Below are positions 40,063-50,920 of a stretch of DNA of 64,000 bases, one piece after another. Below the pieces are notes generated by a model. It had not been told where the DNA came from, searched no databases, and was given only the letters and a program-made list of their open reading frames with translations. The position numbers were made by a program, and so were the translations under genes. Every line of letters begins with the position of its first letter. Within the stretch, counting starts at the first letter, position 1. The stretch covers positions 1 through 64,000 of the forward strand of contig NGBS01000321.1 in NCBI GenBank assembly GCA_002245135.1, written 5' to 3'. This stretch comes from Proteromonas lacertae. Lineage: Eukaryota; Sar; Bigyra; Opalinata; Proteromonadidae.

Positions 40063-41987
40063 TTATTGTTGTAAATCAACCTCAGAGATAGGCATATTCA
40101 CAATAGCAGTAATTAAAGGAATTGTACTCTTTTCATCAACCACAAACACTTTCACTTCATCAGCACAACCATTAGGATCAATACAATAAATATCAGTCTC
40201 TAAATCATACGCAACACCTGATACTAATACAGGTATTACTAACAATGACTGTTGTAATCGATATATATAATGATTATACACAAAAGATACAGGAACATCT
40301 CTTAATAAGATTTTACCAGTATTTTGTATTGTGATATGAATACGGAAATGAGGACCTAATCCTTGTACAGTTGCATTTAATCTTACAGAGTTTTGACTGT
40401 TGTAACTGACTGGTGCACTTCCTTCACTGATTATCTTAACATATGCTCTAGCTGCATTTAATCTTATACGACATAAATCACCTTGGAATATTCTATGCAT
40501 TTCAATAGCTCTTTCTCTCTCACGCTGTGTTTGATCAACATATAATTTAGTTTTCTTTGGTACTTTTAAAGGAATATCTTGTTCTGGTGGAGGTCCTGGT
40601 TGTTGTGAGGATGATAATAAATTGGTTTTTCTTCTCAACATTTTAACAGTTAAAGTTCCTGATTTATCAGCTATAATTAAACTGTGTGGAGCTCTACCAT
40701 ATTTACCAAATATAATAGCAGTTGGAACACCATTAATTTTGAATGTATAAATTAATGTTTTTTCATTATACAATCTAATTTCACCATTTCTTAAACCAAC
40801 AATAATACAAGTGGTTAAATACGTACTTTGAACATTCATTTCACTAAGACATAATAAATCATCATTAAAATAGACAGTATAAGCTTTCTTACCTTTATTA
40901 TGATAACAATGTAAAGTATTATCCATACAACCAATAATTGTATAATATTTGGTTGGAATTAAGCAAATACCAATTGGAGGACTACCAGTTTCAAAGACAG
41001 TTCCTAATAATTTACTATTCTTTATTGTATAAATAACACCATCTCTACAAGCTACAGCAATACGATATTCAACATCATAACAACCACTAACACTGAAGAA
41101 TGTTGGAACACCAGGTATTTTGATTTGTTCAAGTATATTACTAGCCCATTGGTCTAATATCCATACTGCTTTTGATTCTGTACCAATTACTAAACTTGCA
41201 ATAGATTGTTCTTCTTGGATTGATTTATATAAAGTTGTCATACAGGTTATTACAGTATGCTGTTCTAATTTAACATTTTTGACTCTTTCTACGAATTCTT
41301 GTGGGTTTTCTTGAGATAGGAATTCTATTGATCTGCTACTTAATTGAACACCATTTTCTTTGATGGATGTTAATTGCTTGAAGGCTTCTTCTATGTTTGT
41401 ATTGTCATTTGCAAGATTTGCCCATACCGCTGTTTCTCTTATATCTAAATCAATTGGTGGTATTGTCTAGAATGTAATAAATACATAAAAATCTATACGA
41501 ATTTAAAATATGGTTTTAAACTTTTGTAGATGAAAACGGATGAACCAGAAGCAACTGCGATTGCTGGAATATGTGGTGCATTATCATCTATTATAATTTA
41601 ACCATTTTAAGTATTATACCTTGATAAAAAGAACATACAGCAACTGGAACACCTAATAATTCTAATTCTGATTGCAAATTGGTATTACGAAAGACTTTCA
41701 ATCTACAATCGATATTTCCAACAATTAATTTTGAATCACCATCTCCAAAAACATCACTTACTTGTATACTTCTAAAAAAAGAATAATATAATCAATATAC
41801 CCTGAGTATGCTTTGACACCAGCAACTGGATCAGTCCAAGCATCCAACCATGGATCTATATAATGGTGAGTTTAAAAAATTTAAAAATACTCTCAACTGC
41901 TGGTTCTTTTGTTTCTTGTACACTTCTCTCAGGCTGTAAAGGTGCCTGTTCTTCTGTTGTTTCTTCTTTAAAGTCCTCCTTATTCAT
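40063..41987 (-). CDS. BBS1: BBS1, subunit of the BBSome ciliary coat
   Basis: Five exons (41987-41891, 41855-41801, 41771-41620, 41587-41499, 41466-40063) join to 598 residues, close to the human length of 593. The N-terminal beta-propeller shows NPWLDAWTDPVAGVKAYS, VSDVFGDGDSKLIVGNIDCR and VFIYKSLKPYFKF, all BBS1 hallmarks. The C-terminal gamma-adaptin-ear-like part includes VSFVYNHYIYRLQQSLLVIP. BBS1 sits in the octameric BBSome, binds the GTPase ARL6 and helps move membrane cargo in and out of cilia. Its presence implies a ciliated stage. It is divergently paired (90-bp gap) with the RS/CCHC gene. Confidence 0.96.
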
Positions 41988-42077
41988 CAAAATTAAAAAA
42001 CTGAAAAAGAATACACCTAATACACTTAATACAACTGTATTATTTTTGATTCATTTTTATTTTGAATTAAAAAATAT

Positions 42078-42826
42078 ATGGGAAGTCGATCAAGATCAGG
42101 TTCAAGTATATATTTTATACATCCATAATTATTGCATAGGAAGCCGTTCCCCAGACAGAAGACATAGTGAAAGTATATTTGGAATTCTTTTATTTCTATA
42201 GGAAGAAGATCGCATAGTGGTTCAAATAGACGTTTTAGATCAGATCTTCCCAGTATGAATGCATTTTGAATAGTCTGTTTATATAGAAAGCGAAAGTATT
42301 TGCGGAGGATGTGGAAAAAAAGGTCATTATGCAAGGGAATGTCCAGAAAAAGAGTGCAATTTATGTCACAGAAAAGGTCACATAGCCAGAATTTGTCCTG
42401 AGAGAAGACAACAAATAAAGTAAAGATGTTGATTTTATTCCTTGGGTAGATGCTATAACTGCGGAAGAGTAGGTCATTTTGCAAGAGATTGTGTATAATT
42501 ATAAACTATTTTTGTAGCGTGAACGATACTCTCGTAGTCGTTCTAGATCAAGCCATCGTCATCGTCATCACAGTCACCATCGTTATAACAGAGATAGAAG
42601 CTATTCAAATAGCAGAGGTCGTTATGAAAATCGAAGAAGAACTCCTTCTATTTCTAAATCTCGATCATTATCTCCTTCACCTATTAATAATCCACCAATA
42701 GATCAATCAAATCCTCCACCACCTTCACAATCTCCGCCAAGAACAGAAGAACGATTAGGAAATAGAGAAGATAGCAGAAGTAGAAGCAGAAGCAGAAGTT
42801 TAAGTGGATCACCTGTAAAAGAATGA
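42078..42826 (+). CDS. RS-rich protein with three CCHC zinc knuckles
   Basis: Six exons join to 198 residues; introns are 42106-42139, 42173-42201, 42253-42286, 42420-42449 and 42493-42517 (25-34 bp). The N-terminus is Arg/Ser-rich (MGSRSRSGSRSRSPDRRH). Three knuckles follow: CGGCGKKGHYAREC, CNLCHRKGHIARIC and CYNCGRVGHFARDC. A long RS/His-rich tail has a Pro-rich segment and ends SRSRSRSRSLSGSPVKE. This fits an SR-type RNA-binding protein acting in splicing. There is no RRM, unlike SRSF7 or the plant RSZ proteins. Confidence 0.85.
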
Positions 42827-42964
42827 GTTAATAAACATTTAGAATACGATTATTATTCATATTATTTGATTTAATTTTGAGTTTTGTTGTTAATTACAAT
42901 AACACACATAGATTAAGATAATTCATACTAATAAAATTAAATAACATATAATATATATGTAATG

Positions 42965-44620
42965 TTACTTATTTGGAGAAGTATTAGCTGTACTACCCTC
43001 AGTTCTACATGATTCTTTAGGAAAATCCCACTGTGTTCTATTATGAACTGTATCTAAATAATATTTATCACCATCTTCAGTATAACATCTTCTCCAACCA
43101 GGTGGTATAATTTCAGTACAATATAACTTATCAAGATAAAATGCAGCTTTTGGATGTAATAGACTTTTCTCCTGTGTAATTGAATTGACATAATAATTAG
43201 TATCATCTTTATTAGTCATTTTCTTCCATACTGATGGTAATGGATCAGTATCTATTAATACCTCAGATTTATAATTATTATCTTCTTGTTTTAATTCATC
43301 ACATATTGGGCAAATCGTTAGTGTATTATTCATATTATTTTCATCATAAATAAACTGTTTTACACAATCAGAACATACATTGGAACAACATAAATGACAT
43401 ATTTTCCTTTTATCTTGTGGTAACTCTTTAGCAATATTTGGACATTTCGGATTACAACATTGATCATTCATTATTAATGCAACTTTGTCTTTCATTTCTG
43501 TTAAATTCGATAATCGTTCTCTTATTGCATCTTTGATTGTTTTCATCCATTCATTTTTAGCGTTTATTGATTTGGCTTGTAATACAATACAATAGGTTGG
43601 TGTATATATTGAAAATTGTGATTTATCTTCATCTGTTATATCTGATCTTACTGGAATTACATCTTTTATTGATATATATTCTATAGTAATATAAATAATA
43701 AAAATGTAACATACTTAAATCAAATGAATTTTGGTATTGTAATTTATTTGGATTCTCTTTATCTGGAGCATTTGTTGCTAATAACAATAAATCATTAAAC
43801 AATATTAACATAATTGTTTCAACTGTAGAATGATGAGTTACTTTAATAAATGAATCCATTTTAATAAACTGCCTGATGGCTTTACGCTTTAATCTTGGAT
43901 CATTACCTAATCTTTCATATATATCTGTTATATTAGAAAATTCTTCGAAATTTCCAGCATATTTATTACATTCTGCTGCTAATTCTTTTACTTGATCTAT
44001 CACTTTGTCTATTTTTTCTATTACTGTTTCATTTCCTTCAGATTTTTGATATTGCTTTTTTAATTCAGCAAATAGTAAATTATATCTTGGTATTCTTTGT
44101 GTTGGCATAATAACTAAACTCTATATATATAAATGAATGAATATAATAAAAAATACATCTAAATTTTGTCCCATAAATTCACTTCTTGAATGAACTTCTG
44201 AAAAGAAAAGATTCAACTCATTTTGTTCTAATGATGCTAATACACTTTTAGCATGTAAGTAATTTCTCAAATATGGCTCATACACGTGAAACATCCCAAC
44301 ATTGTCTAATAAGGCATTTATAATATTATCACGGTATTGTATGGATAATGCTCCAGATTCATCTTTTTTTGGTACACTTTCATCAGTCATAGCTGAGTAG
44401 ATTTTTTTGTGAAGTTCAACTATTGGACCAAATGATTGTAAAAACGTGATTGTATCTTTATCTCTACGACATAATTTTGGTAGATATTTATTTAATAGAG
44501 GTTTTGCGATAAATTGTTGAAATAATCTTCAAATAAAATAAAAATATACTTCATCCAGTTCAAATAGCTTTCTTCAGTGTTTTCAATTTCTTGTACAACA
44601 AATAACTCCTTTCCAGACAT
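42965..44620 (-). CDS. Rho guanine nucleotide exchange factor with DH, PH, FYVE-like zinc and WW domains
   Basis: Four exons join to 520 residues; introns are 44527-44549 (only 23 bp), 44121-44156 and 43681-43714. The DH domain begins ELFVVQEIENTEESYLNWM and includes MPTQRIPRYNLLFAELKK, the conserved GEF core that opens the GTPase pocket. The PH domain ends at NEWMKTIKDAIRERL. A FYVE-like zinc domain follows (CCNPKCPNIAKE..CHLCCSNVCSDC..CPICDE). Its usual basic RRHHCR lipid patch is replaced by KRKICHLCC. Two WW-type modules close the protein: VWKKMTNKDDTNYYVNSIT and PPGWRRCYTEDGDKYYLD. It probably activates a Rho/Rac GTPase at membranes; the target is unknown. Confidence 0.88.
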
Positions 44621-44728
44621 GTTAAAATCACAAAAATCAAAATCAAACTCAAACCTAAAAGCTTGACAAAAATTTTGTTTTTCTTTTTTTAAGCTAAATA
44701 AAACACATTTATCAACGAATTTTTAATA

Positions 44729-46124
44729 TTATTTATATGCCAATAAAACACAATTCTCTGGAGAAGTAGAAACATCACAATAATACTTCAATTCACATTT
44801 CATTCCTAAATTCTCATTAATAAACCTCATTCTTCCATAATCAATCAATCTCTTCACTTTACGTCCTATACTAATCTTCTTGATCAATATTTAACGAATA
44901 CTCATCACTCACTCTATCAGGATTTTTTGCATCTAATAAAGCCCAACTACTCAACTTCGTTAGTTGTTCAAAAGCACAACCATTAAATCCCAATTCTTTG
45001 AATGTATTAATACCAGTATAATCTTTCCAAATACATCTATGATGACAACATAGTGCAATTTCAATACACTTTAATTTAGAAATTACGTTTGGACTGTTTT
45101 TAACAGAAGTTAATGTTAAATCAGTAGCAACACCACATAGATGTTTAGACATTATTACAATATTATTACTATTATTGGAATCATCATTAATATAAGGACA
45201 TTTATCTAAATATAGATCTTTAATATCCATTCTTATTCTACCAAAATTAATTTTATCTTTTCTCAATTGAGAATCAGCTTTGTGTCTAATATTTGCTCTA
45301 TCAATAAGTAGAAATTGACTATTATTTATATGTTCAATTGGTATTATATTTGTTACAGTTAAACTTAAATTACCTTTACCTGCACCCATTTCTATATACA
45401 AATTATCACTTTCTATTATGTTATATATTTTATTTATATTCTCTACAAGTGAACATTGTTGTTCAATATGACGTAATACTGATGTATGTTGTGCTCCTAG
45501 ATCTTTATATTTTTTACAATATTCTATAGATTTTGGTAATGTACAACTGATATTTGTTTCTATCGTAGTTGGATATAGTTTATCGTAAAGTGTGTTTATT
45601 TTTGAGATTAATGTTATTATATCTGATGGTGTGTATGTTATTTCTATTATTTTCTCTTCTACTCCACAATTTAAATTCTCAGAATAATAAGGATGTGTTT
45701 TTAATTCATCATTCTCTGTTTTACGTTGACAAATTTGTATATGCTTTTTTAGAGAGGATTTTGTTATTGTGTGTGTTGGATCTATTGGACAAGTGACTCT
45801 TATATTATCTTCATCTTTTTCATCAACTGGACAATGGTTTCCACAATATAATGATCCTGTTTTTCTTTGAAAACCACAATATCTTCTTTTCTTTTCTATA
45901 AAAAACATACATCTATCCCACTCTTTAGATTTTTCATTCTCTTCCGACTTTTTATCTCTTCTAATTCTTCTTGCACTTTTGTTTACAGTTTCTGTCTTTA
46001 TATCTATGTTTGTGCTAATATTTTCTATTTTTTCTTCCACTTCCATATCAATAGATTCATCAGTTTTTGATTTTTTAGTTTTTGGCATTTCAATTTCTTC
46101 TGTGGATGGAGTTTTTCTATTCAT
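44729..46124 (-). CDS. TRM13: tRNA 2'-O-methyltransferase TRM13
   Basis: The ATG at 46124 starts MNRKTPSTEEIEMPK. A 31-bp GTAT..TAG intron (44871-44901) joins two exons into 454 residues. Domains in order: a basic N-terminus; the TRM13 CCCH zinc motif (RCMFFIEKKRRYCGFQRK..CGNHC); a U11-48K-like CHHC finger (VTCPIDPTHTITKSSLKKHIQIC); and a Rossmann methyltransferase with IEMGAGKGNLSLTV as the SAM loop and VIMSKHLCGVATDL. The ALCCHHRCIW motif is typical of the family. The last exon gives IGRKVKRLIDYGRMRFINE and ends ENCVLLAYK. TRM13 methylates the ribose at position 4 of certain tRNAs. It shares a 36-bp divergent gap with the UBX gene. Confidence 0.93.
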
Positions 46125-46160
46125 TAAAAAAGCTCGGCTTGAACTGTTTTTCACTTAAAA
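46125..46160. promoter_or_regulatory. 36-bp divergent intergenic region (TRM13 / UBX protein)
   Basis: Only 36 bp separate the two head-to-head start codons. The promoters must therefore overlap each other or the 5' coding sequence. It is the shortest divergent gap in the window. Confidence 0.5.
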
Positions 46161-47447
46161 ATGGATGAAAGAAAGAGAATGAAGGTTAATAGAATTAGTG
46201 ATTTACTAAATATTGATAGAAAGACAGTTGAAGCATATTTAGAAGCTTATAATTATGATGAAGATAATACTATTAAAGAACTGCAGTTGATGTTATCGTT
46301 TGATATGCCGAAGTATTTCATTATAAGAATTTTAATGATATATTCATAGAAAACGACGAAATACGGATAGTGTTGAAAATCAAACGAAGCGAAGTAGAAT
46401 GGATGAACATATTTGTATTAATATATTATATTATGAGTCTTATATAGTTTCTGATTTTGGAGATTATTATCCACAACAAGCTCCACCTCCAGATGATTCA
46501 GATGAAAAATTTCAGAAGTTGTTTTCACCGCCATTTGATATTGAAGAATATGGATCATTTGATCAAGTATATTGCTGTCATTTATTTTAGATAAAACAAA
46601 AAGCATCTAAATCAAACAAATGGATTTTGATTAATATACAAGATAATGACAATTTTGATTCTTTAAAACTGAATCGTGATCTTTGGAAGAACGAAGCAGT
46701 TAAATCAATAATAAAAGAGTCATTTATTTTCTGGCAAGTATAAATCAAACAAAATTTAATGTGTAATAGATACATAGCTCTCAAGAAGATTCAAATCATT
46801 TTAAATTATTCTATAATGTCACCATATATCCATTTTTAGGTATAATACATCCGCGAACAGGTGAATTAGTAAAAACATTGAAATGTGTATATGAAACACC
46901 AGATTTGTTGTTAACATCAGTTGTAGCAGATTGTATAAATTATAATATTTTATAATTTTATGTAGTAATTGATTTTCTTGATAATAATGTTCTATTACCT
47001 CTGGAAGATTATAATAAATCTGTAAAAACATCTGCAAAAGATAAAGATGAAGAATACTTCGATTTAATATCAGATCACGAAGATGATACAGAAGATGAAA
47101 CATTAGCACCAAAGCCATCACCTGATACTACCGTTGTTATAAATACACCTCCTGCAGAAGTAGAACAATATAAAATCACAGAAGTACCTGATGATGAAAC
47201 ACAGAATGTATCATCAATAAAATTAGTTTTTCCTGATGGTAAGTTTGCATTGAAAAAGTTTTATAACAATTCGAAGGTTGGTGAATTATTTGTTTGGACT
47301 AAAAATGAGAATAAAGAAGCCAAAGAAAAGAAATTTGAATTAATACAAAGGTTTCCAAAGAAAGATTTGTCAGAATGCAAAGATCAAACAATTGAAGAGT
47401 GTAATTTAGGAAATTCAACAATTGCTTTGAGATGGATCGAGTCTTAA
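46161..47447 (+). CDS. UBX-domain Cdc48/p97 adaptor of the UBXN7 (Ubx5) type
   Basis: Six exons join to 375 residues; introns are 46313-46349, 46415-46447, 46567-46590, 46738-46769 and 46933-46965. Order of parts: UBA-like helices (ISDLLNIDRKTVEAYLEAYN); the LFSPPFDIEEYGSFDQ linker; a UAS thioredoxin-like domain (NKWILINIQDNDNFDSLKLN, then YPFLGIIHPRTGELVKTL); an acidic linker; and a C-terminal UBX domain (IKLVFPDGKFALKKFYNN). UBXN7 links the p97/Cdc48 ATPase to ubiquitinated substrates and cullin ligases. The UBX surface loop reads RFPKKDL rather than the usual FPR, a modest change. Confidence 0.92.
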
Positions 47448-47845
47448 CATTTATATTTTTATGTAGTTAACATTTTAATAGTTTTATATAATATTTACTT
47501 GTAGTATTGATTCAGTTGAATAAAATAATTGCAAATATTTGATACTGCAAGTATGTGAAAGATAAATCTAAAAACACGACCATTTGCTCTATTCCACACT
47601 TTCAAGTCGTTCAAACCACATCTCAGCTTAGCAAGAATAATCGATTCAAATTGAGTAGAAAAACGATAGATTTAATTATATTTCTAGAAACAATAAAAAT
47701 AAGCCCACCTGAGGCTTTATTTAATATATAAATTCTATTAAACGTTGCTAACAAGAATAATTCAGTTACACAAAGTATCTATCCTTTATATTACTTATTA
47801 TCTCATCAATTATCAATTATTATTTTATATTGTAGATTATTAATC
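47448..47845. promoter_or_regulatory. 398-bp intergenic region with a small inverted repeat and possible 5'UTR intron
   Basis: No gene is seen here. A short imperfect hairpin (AGCC..GGCT arms with A/T-rich extensions) lies at about 47697-47722. A GTATC..TGTAG segment at 47775-47835 could be a 61-bp 5'UTR intron of the small gene that follows. Both are inferences from sequence shape. Confidence 0.3.
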
Positions 47846-48063
47846 ATGCCAACTCACGAAAAAGATCATCACTCACAAAACGTTAATGATAAACCAAAGA
47901 AAGGTAAGATCGCATTATAATCTCTGTTTGTATAGATGGTGCTGGTGGTAAAGGAACTTGGGGTAAGCCAGGAACAGACGATTTAAATATCAGTTCTGAA
48001 CCTTTAGATAAGAACGATCCAGCATACAGTGACACAGTCACACCCAAAGAAGATGACAAGTAA
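47846..48063 (+). CDS. 61-residue protein with the PDCD4 N-terminal GAGGKGTWG signature
   Basis: Two exons (47846-47903, 47936-48063) are split by a 32-bp intron that starts GTAAGA, unlike the GTAT of most neighbours. The protein is basic at first (MPTHEKDHHSQNVNDKPKK), then DGAGGKGTWGKPGTDD, then an acidic end (LDKNDPAYSDTVTPKEDDK). PDCD4-family translation repressors carry GAGGKGVWGxPG followed by KDPNYD just before their MA3 domains. Here the signature and DPAY are present, but the frame stops and no MA3 domain follows. Binding to RNA or ribosomes is plausible but inferred. Confidence 0.7.
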
Positions 48064-48158
48064 ATATATTTGCATATGTCTCTTATTATTATTATTATGT
48101 TTGTTAAAGTTTTAAGTGATATGATTTTATATTGGGTATTAAAAACAATTGAAAAATA

Positions 48159-49781
48159 CTAAGTCTTACATCTTAACATTGAACCGCATTCATCTTTCCA
48201 ATCTTGAAAACTACAATCTTTCATACCTGATTCTCTTATTCTTTCTTTCATATATCTTCTTACTACACTCCATGAACAGAATCTATAGATCAAATACATT
48301 ATAAATAACTAATAATACGCAGATTTTCTACACTCATCAATATCCAACTTCACATCCTCTTCATTCACAACAATTCTAATTTTATACTCATTTTCACATT
48401 TATATAATTCAAAATGAATATTAGCTGCCATTGGAACAATAGAACTTCCTCTCCAAGACCTTGGTTCATTAAAACTAGTCACATTCAACAAACCAGTAGA
48501 ATTAAACAGATTCAATAATCCAAATAACGGCATAATAGTCTCAGCATGACCAAATTTAAAGTCCATAATATAATCAATGTTATTATTACTAACTACATTA
48601 TCTATTGATTCTATTATATTATTTAATAATAAACATGAATGACTATAAATGATTGGATTATCACCAGAACCTCTTCCGTAATAACTCTATATAAATAAAT
48701 AAATTAAACAATAATAAATACGAAATAATCATCAATAAAATTAAAAAAACTCAAAATTTCACCATAATTTGTAAATAATGAACAAAAAGAAGAAGATGAA
48801 TGTGATGTTATATTATTATATCCATTCATATTTTTATAATCTGTACAAACCAACATTTGACAAGCGTGATACAATAATTGTACAACATCTTCACCATTTT
48901 TAATATAATTAATATATTCATCATAAAATATATCATTCAATAATGGTTTCACTATAGAATGACCATATGTTTTATAGATTTCTTTAACATCTTTATACCA
49001 CGATTTTAGATGATAATATTCTTGATATTTTGTACAAGTCTCAAAACTTCTAAGTATGGAATATCGATGACCGTATTCGTCTATATTATTGAATACTTCA
49101 CAACTTGGTGGAGGTTCTACAGTTTCCATGTATGCTAAAGGTATCTTATTCTTTATTAAATTATCTATTATATATTTATATAACAAAATAATTTATACTT
49201 TTACATATATCTCTTGTTTGAATCGCTCGTTCTTTATTAGTTGAATCAAAACGGATCTTTTTATTTTCATTGGCGGATTTGAAAAACTTTTCATGTTTTT
49301 TATATAATCTATCCATCATTGATCCTAATATTTTGTGGGAATTGGGTGATAGTTTTCCATATTTACCTTCTTCATATTTATAGTAATCATCTAACCAATC
49401 TAATATTTCTGTTTTCTTTAAGCCAGAATCAGCAGAAGCTGATTTTATATCTTCATTCAATGAATCTTTTTTACTTTTGTCTAAACTATATCTTGTACCA
49501 TGTCTGTGTATTGCATAAATGTATTGAATTTCACAACTATCAGGAACTTGTTCATTCTACATTTTATTCATCATAAATCAATTTTATACTTCTATATTGG
49601 GAGATGGGGGAGAGTAAGGAGATTTTCTGGAAAATAAAGCTCTGTAGCCATGCTATAGACAATATTTATACATTTCTTATACTTCATTAATAGCTTCTTG
49701 ATCAGTAAGAGGAAATGCATATGAATATTTTAAAAATACTAAGAAAAATAGTATATTTACTGTAGTTAAGACGATAGTCAT
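48159..49781 (-). CDS. Multiple inositol polyphosphate phosphatase (MINPP1-like histidine phosphatase)
   Basis: Six exons join to 484 residues; introns are 49653-49682, 49557-49589, 49165-49198, 48687-48721 and 48283-48318. Residues 1-22 form a signal peptide (MTIVLTTVNILFFLVFLKYSYA). The catalytic motif is IHRHGTRYSLDKS, where His forms the phospho-enzyme. KIRFDSTNKERAIQTRD and MDFKFGHAETIMPLFGLL (the His-Ala-Glu proton-donor motif of MINPPs) complete the active site. Five Cys in the last 100 residues suggest disulfides. MINPP enzymes remove phosphates from InsP6 and lower inositol phosphates in the secretory pathway or outside the cell. Confidence 0.92.
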
Positions 49782-49912
49782 CTTTTAAACTTCAAACCTT
49801 CAAGCTGATTCTTCTAAAAACAAACAGGATAACACAAAAGAACATAATATAAACGTAAATTAATAATTAAAATATAATGATGATAAGGGGAATACTATAA
49901 ATAATTAAAAGA

Positions 49913-50863
49913 CTATTGTTCATTTTGTTGATTTAAAATATTATCTACATTAGGAGATGGAAAGCAATCCATTGGCGATTTCAATGAGTTTATTGGTGTA
50001 GGAGGGAATTTTAAAGGTTGTAATAATCCCTATAGTAATTATAAATTACAATAATCAATACAAAAGATGATAATGGAGAACCTAGTGGAGATTGTTGAGG
50101 TGGTGTTGGAAATAAATAATTCTGTTTTGACTTATCATCACCATCATCATTCTCCATCGAATTATTCAATTCATTGGCTTCATTATTTTCATTGTTCATT
50201 TCTAATTCATTATCATCATCGTTATTATTGTTGTTATTACTATCTTCATCCATATCATTATCATTATCATTATCATCTCTTTCCATTTCTATTGGTTCAA
50301 CTCCTTCATTGTCATTATCTTCTTCTTCTTCATTTGCCATATCTGATGCAATTCTTTCTTCTTGTTCTTTCAGTTTTGTATTTAACTCCTTTAAAAAATC
50401 TAAAGTTTTACTTAATATTGAGATTTTATCTTTCTTTACCTCTATTCCTTGTTCTTTTAGTAATTTTTGTAATTTGTACATTGCATCATTTAGTCTTCTC
50501 GTTCTTTTTCTCTCTATCTGTTTGTGTATATCTTTATTCTCAATATCACTTCTTTTTCTTCTATTGATAATTCAAAAAAAAAAATAGTTTCAAATATACC
50601 TTTTAACTTCTGGTTGTATTTCTATTGTTGGCGTATCTGGAGACAATTTCAGAGAAGAAAGCTAATTAATGTGATATTGTTATGAAATATACACTATATG
50701 ATTCTTTTAACGGTTGTGAAGTATAATCCATAGATGAATCTCGAGGCGTTGTGTCTTGCTCTGTTGCATATACTGGAATTCGAGACATTATATCATTATC
50801 TGCGTTAGAATCATCTACTGACTTCATTTTCCTACTAGATGATCTTTTCACTCCTCGAGGCAT
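49913..50863 (-). CDS. Basic helix-loop-helix transcription factor
   Basis: Four exons join to 282 residues; introns are 50662-50692, 50561-50599 and 50030-50061. The basic region reads HKQIERKRTRRLNDAM, with the His/Glu/Arg pattern that contacts E-box DNA. The helix-loop-helix follows (MYKLQKLLKEQ, then KKDKISILSKTLDFLKELN). After it come an acidic, Asn/Asp-rich run coded by trinucleotide repeats, and a Pro-rich tail with several SP/TP sites (FPTPPQQSPLGSP, KFPPTPINS). It resembles USF/MAX-type bHLH proteins but no clear leucine zipper continues past helix 2. Confidence 0.88.
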
Positions 50864-50920
50864 GAAGTAAATTCAAAAAGAAAAACTAAAAAAGCTTGAT
50901 ACTATATTTGAGAATTAAAA

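Noticed and set aside
42026-42484. Minus-strand open frame of 152 codons opposite the RS/CCHC gene
   Set aside because: The plus strand carries three clear zinc knuckles and five consistent introns; the opposite frame has no recognisable content.
44868-44874. Apparent frameshift and early stop in TRM13
   Set aside because: A 31-bp GTAT..TAG intron (44871-44901) explains it and joins VSD to DIGRKVKRLIDYGR, the expected family C-terminus.
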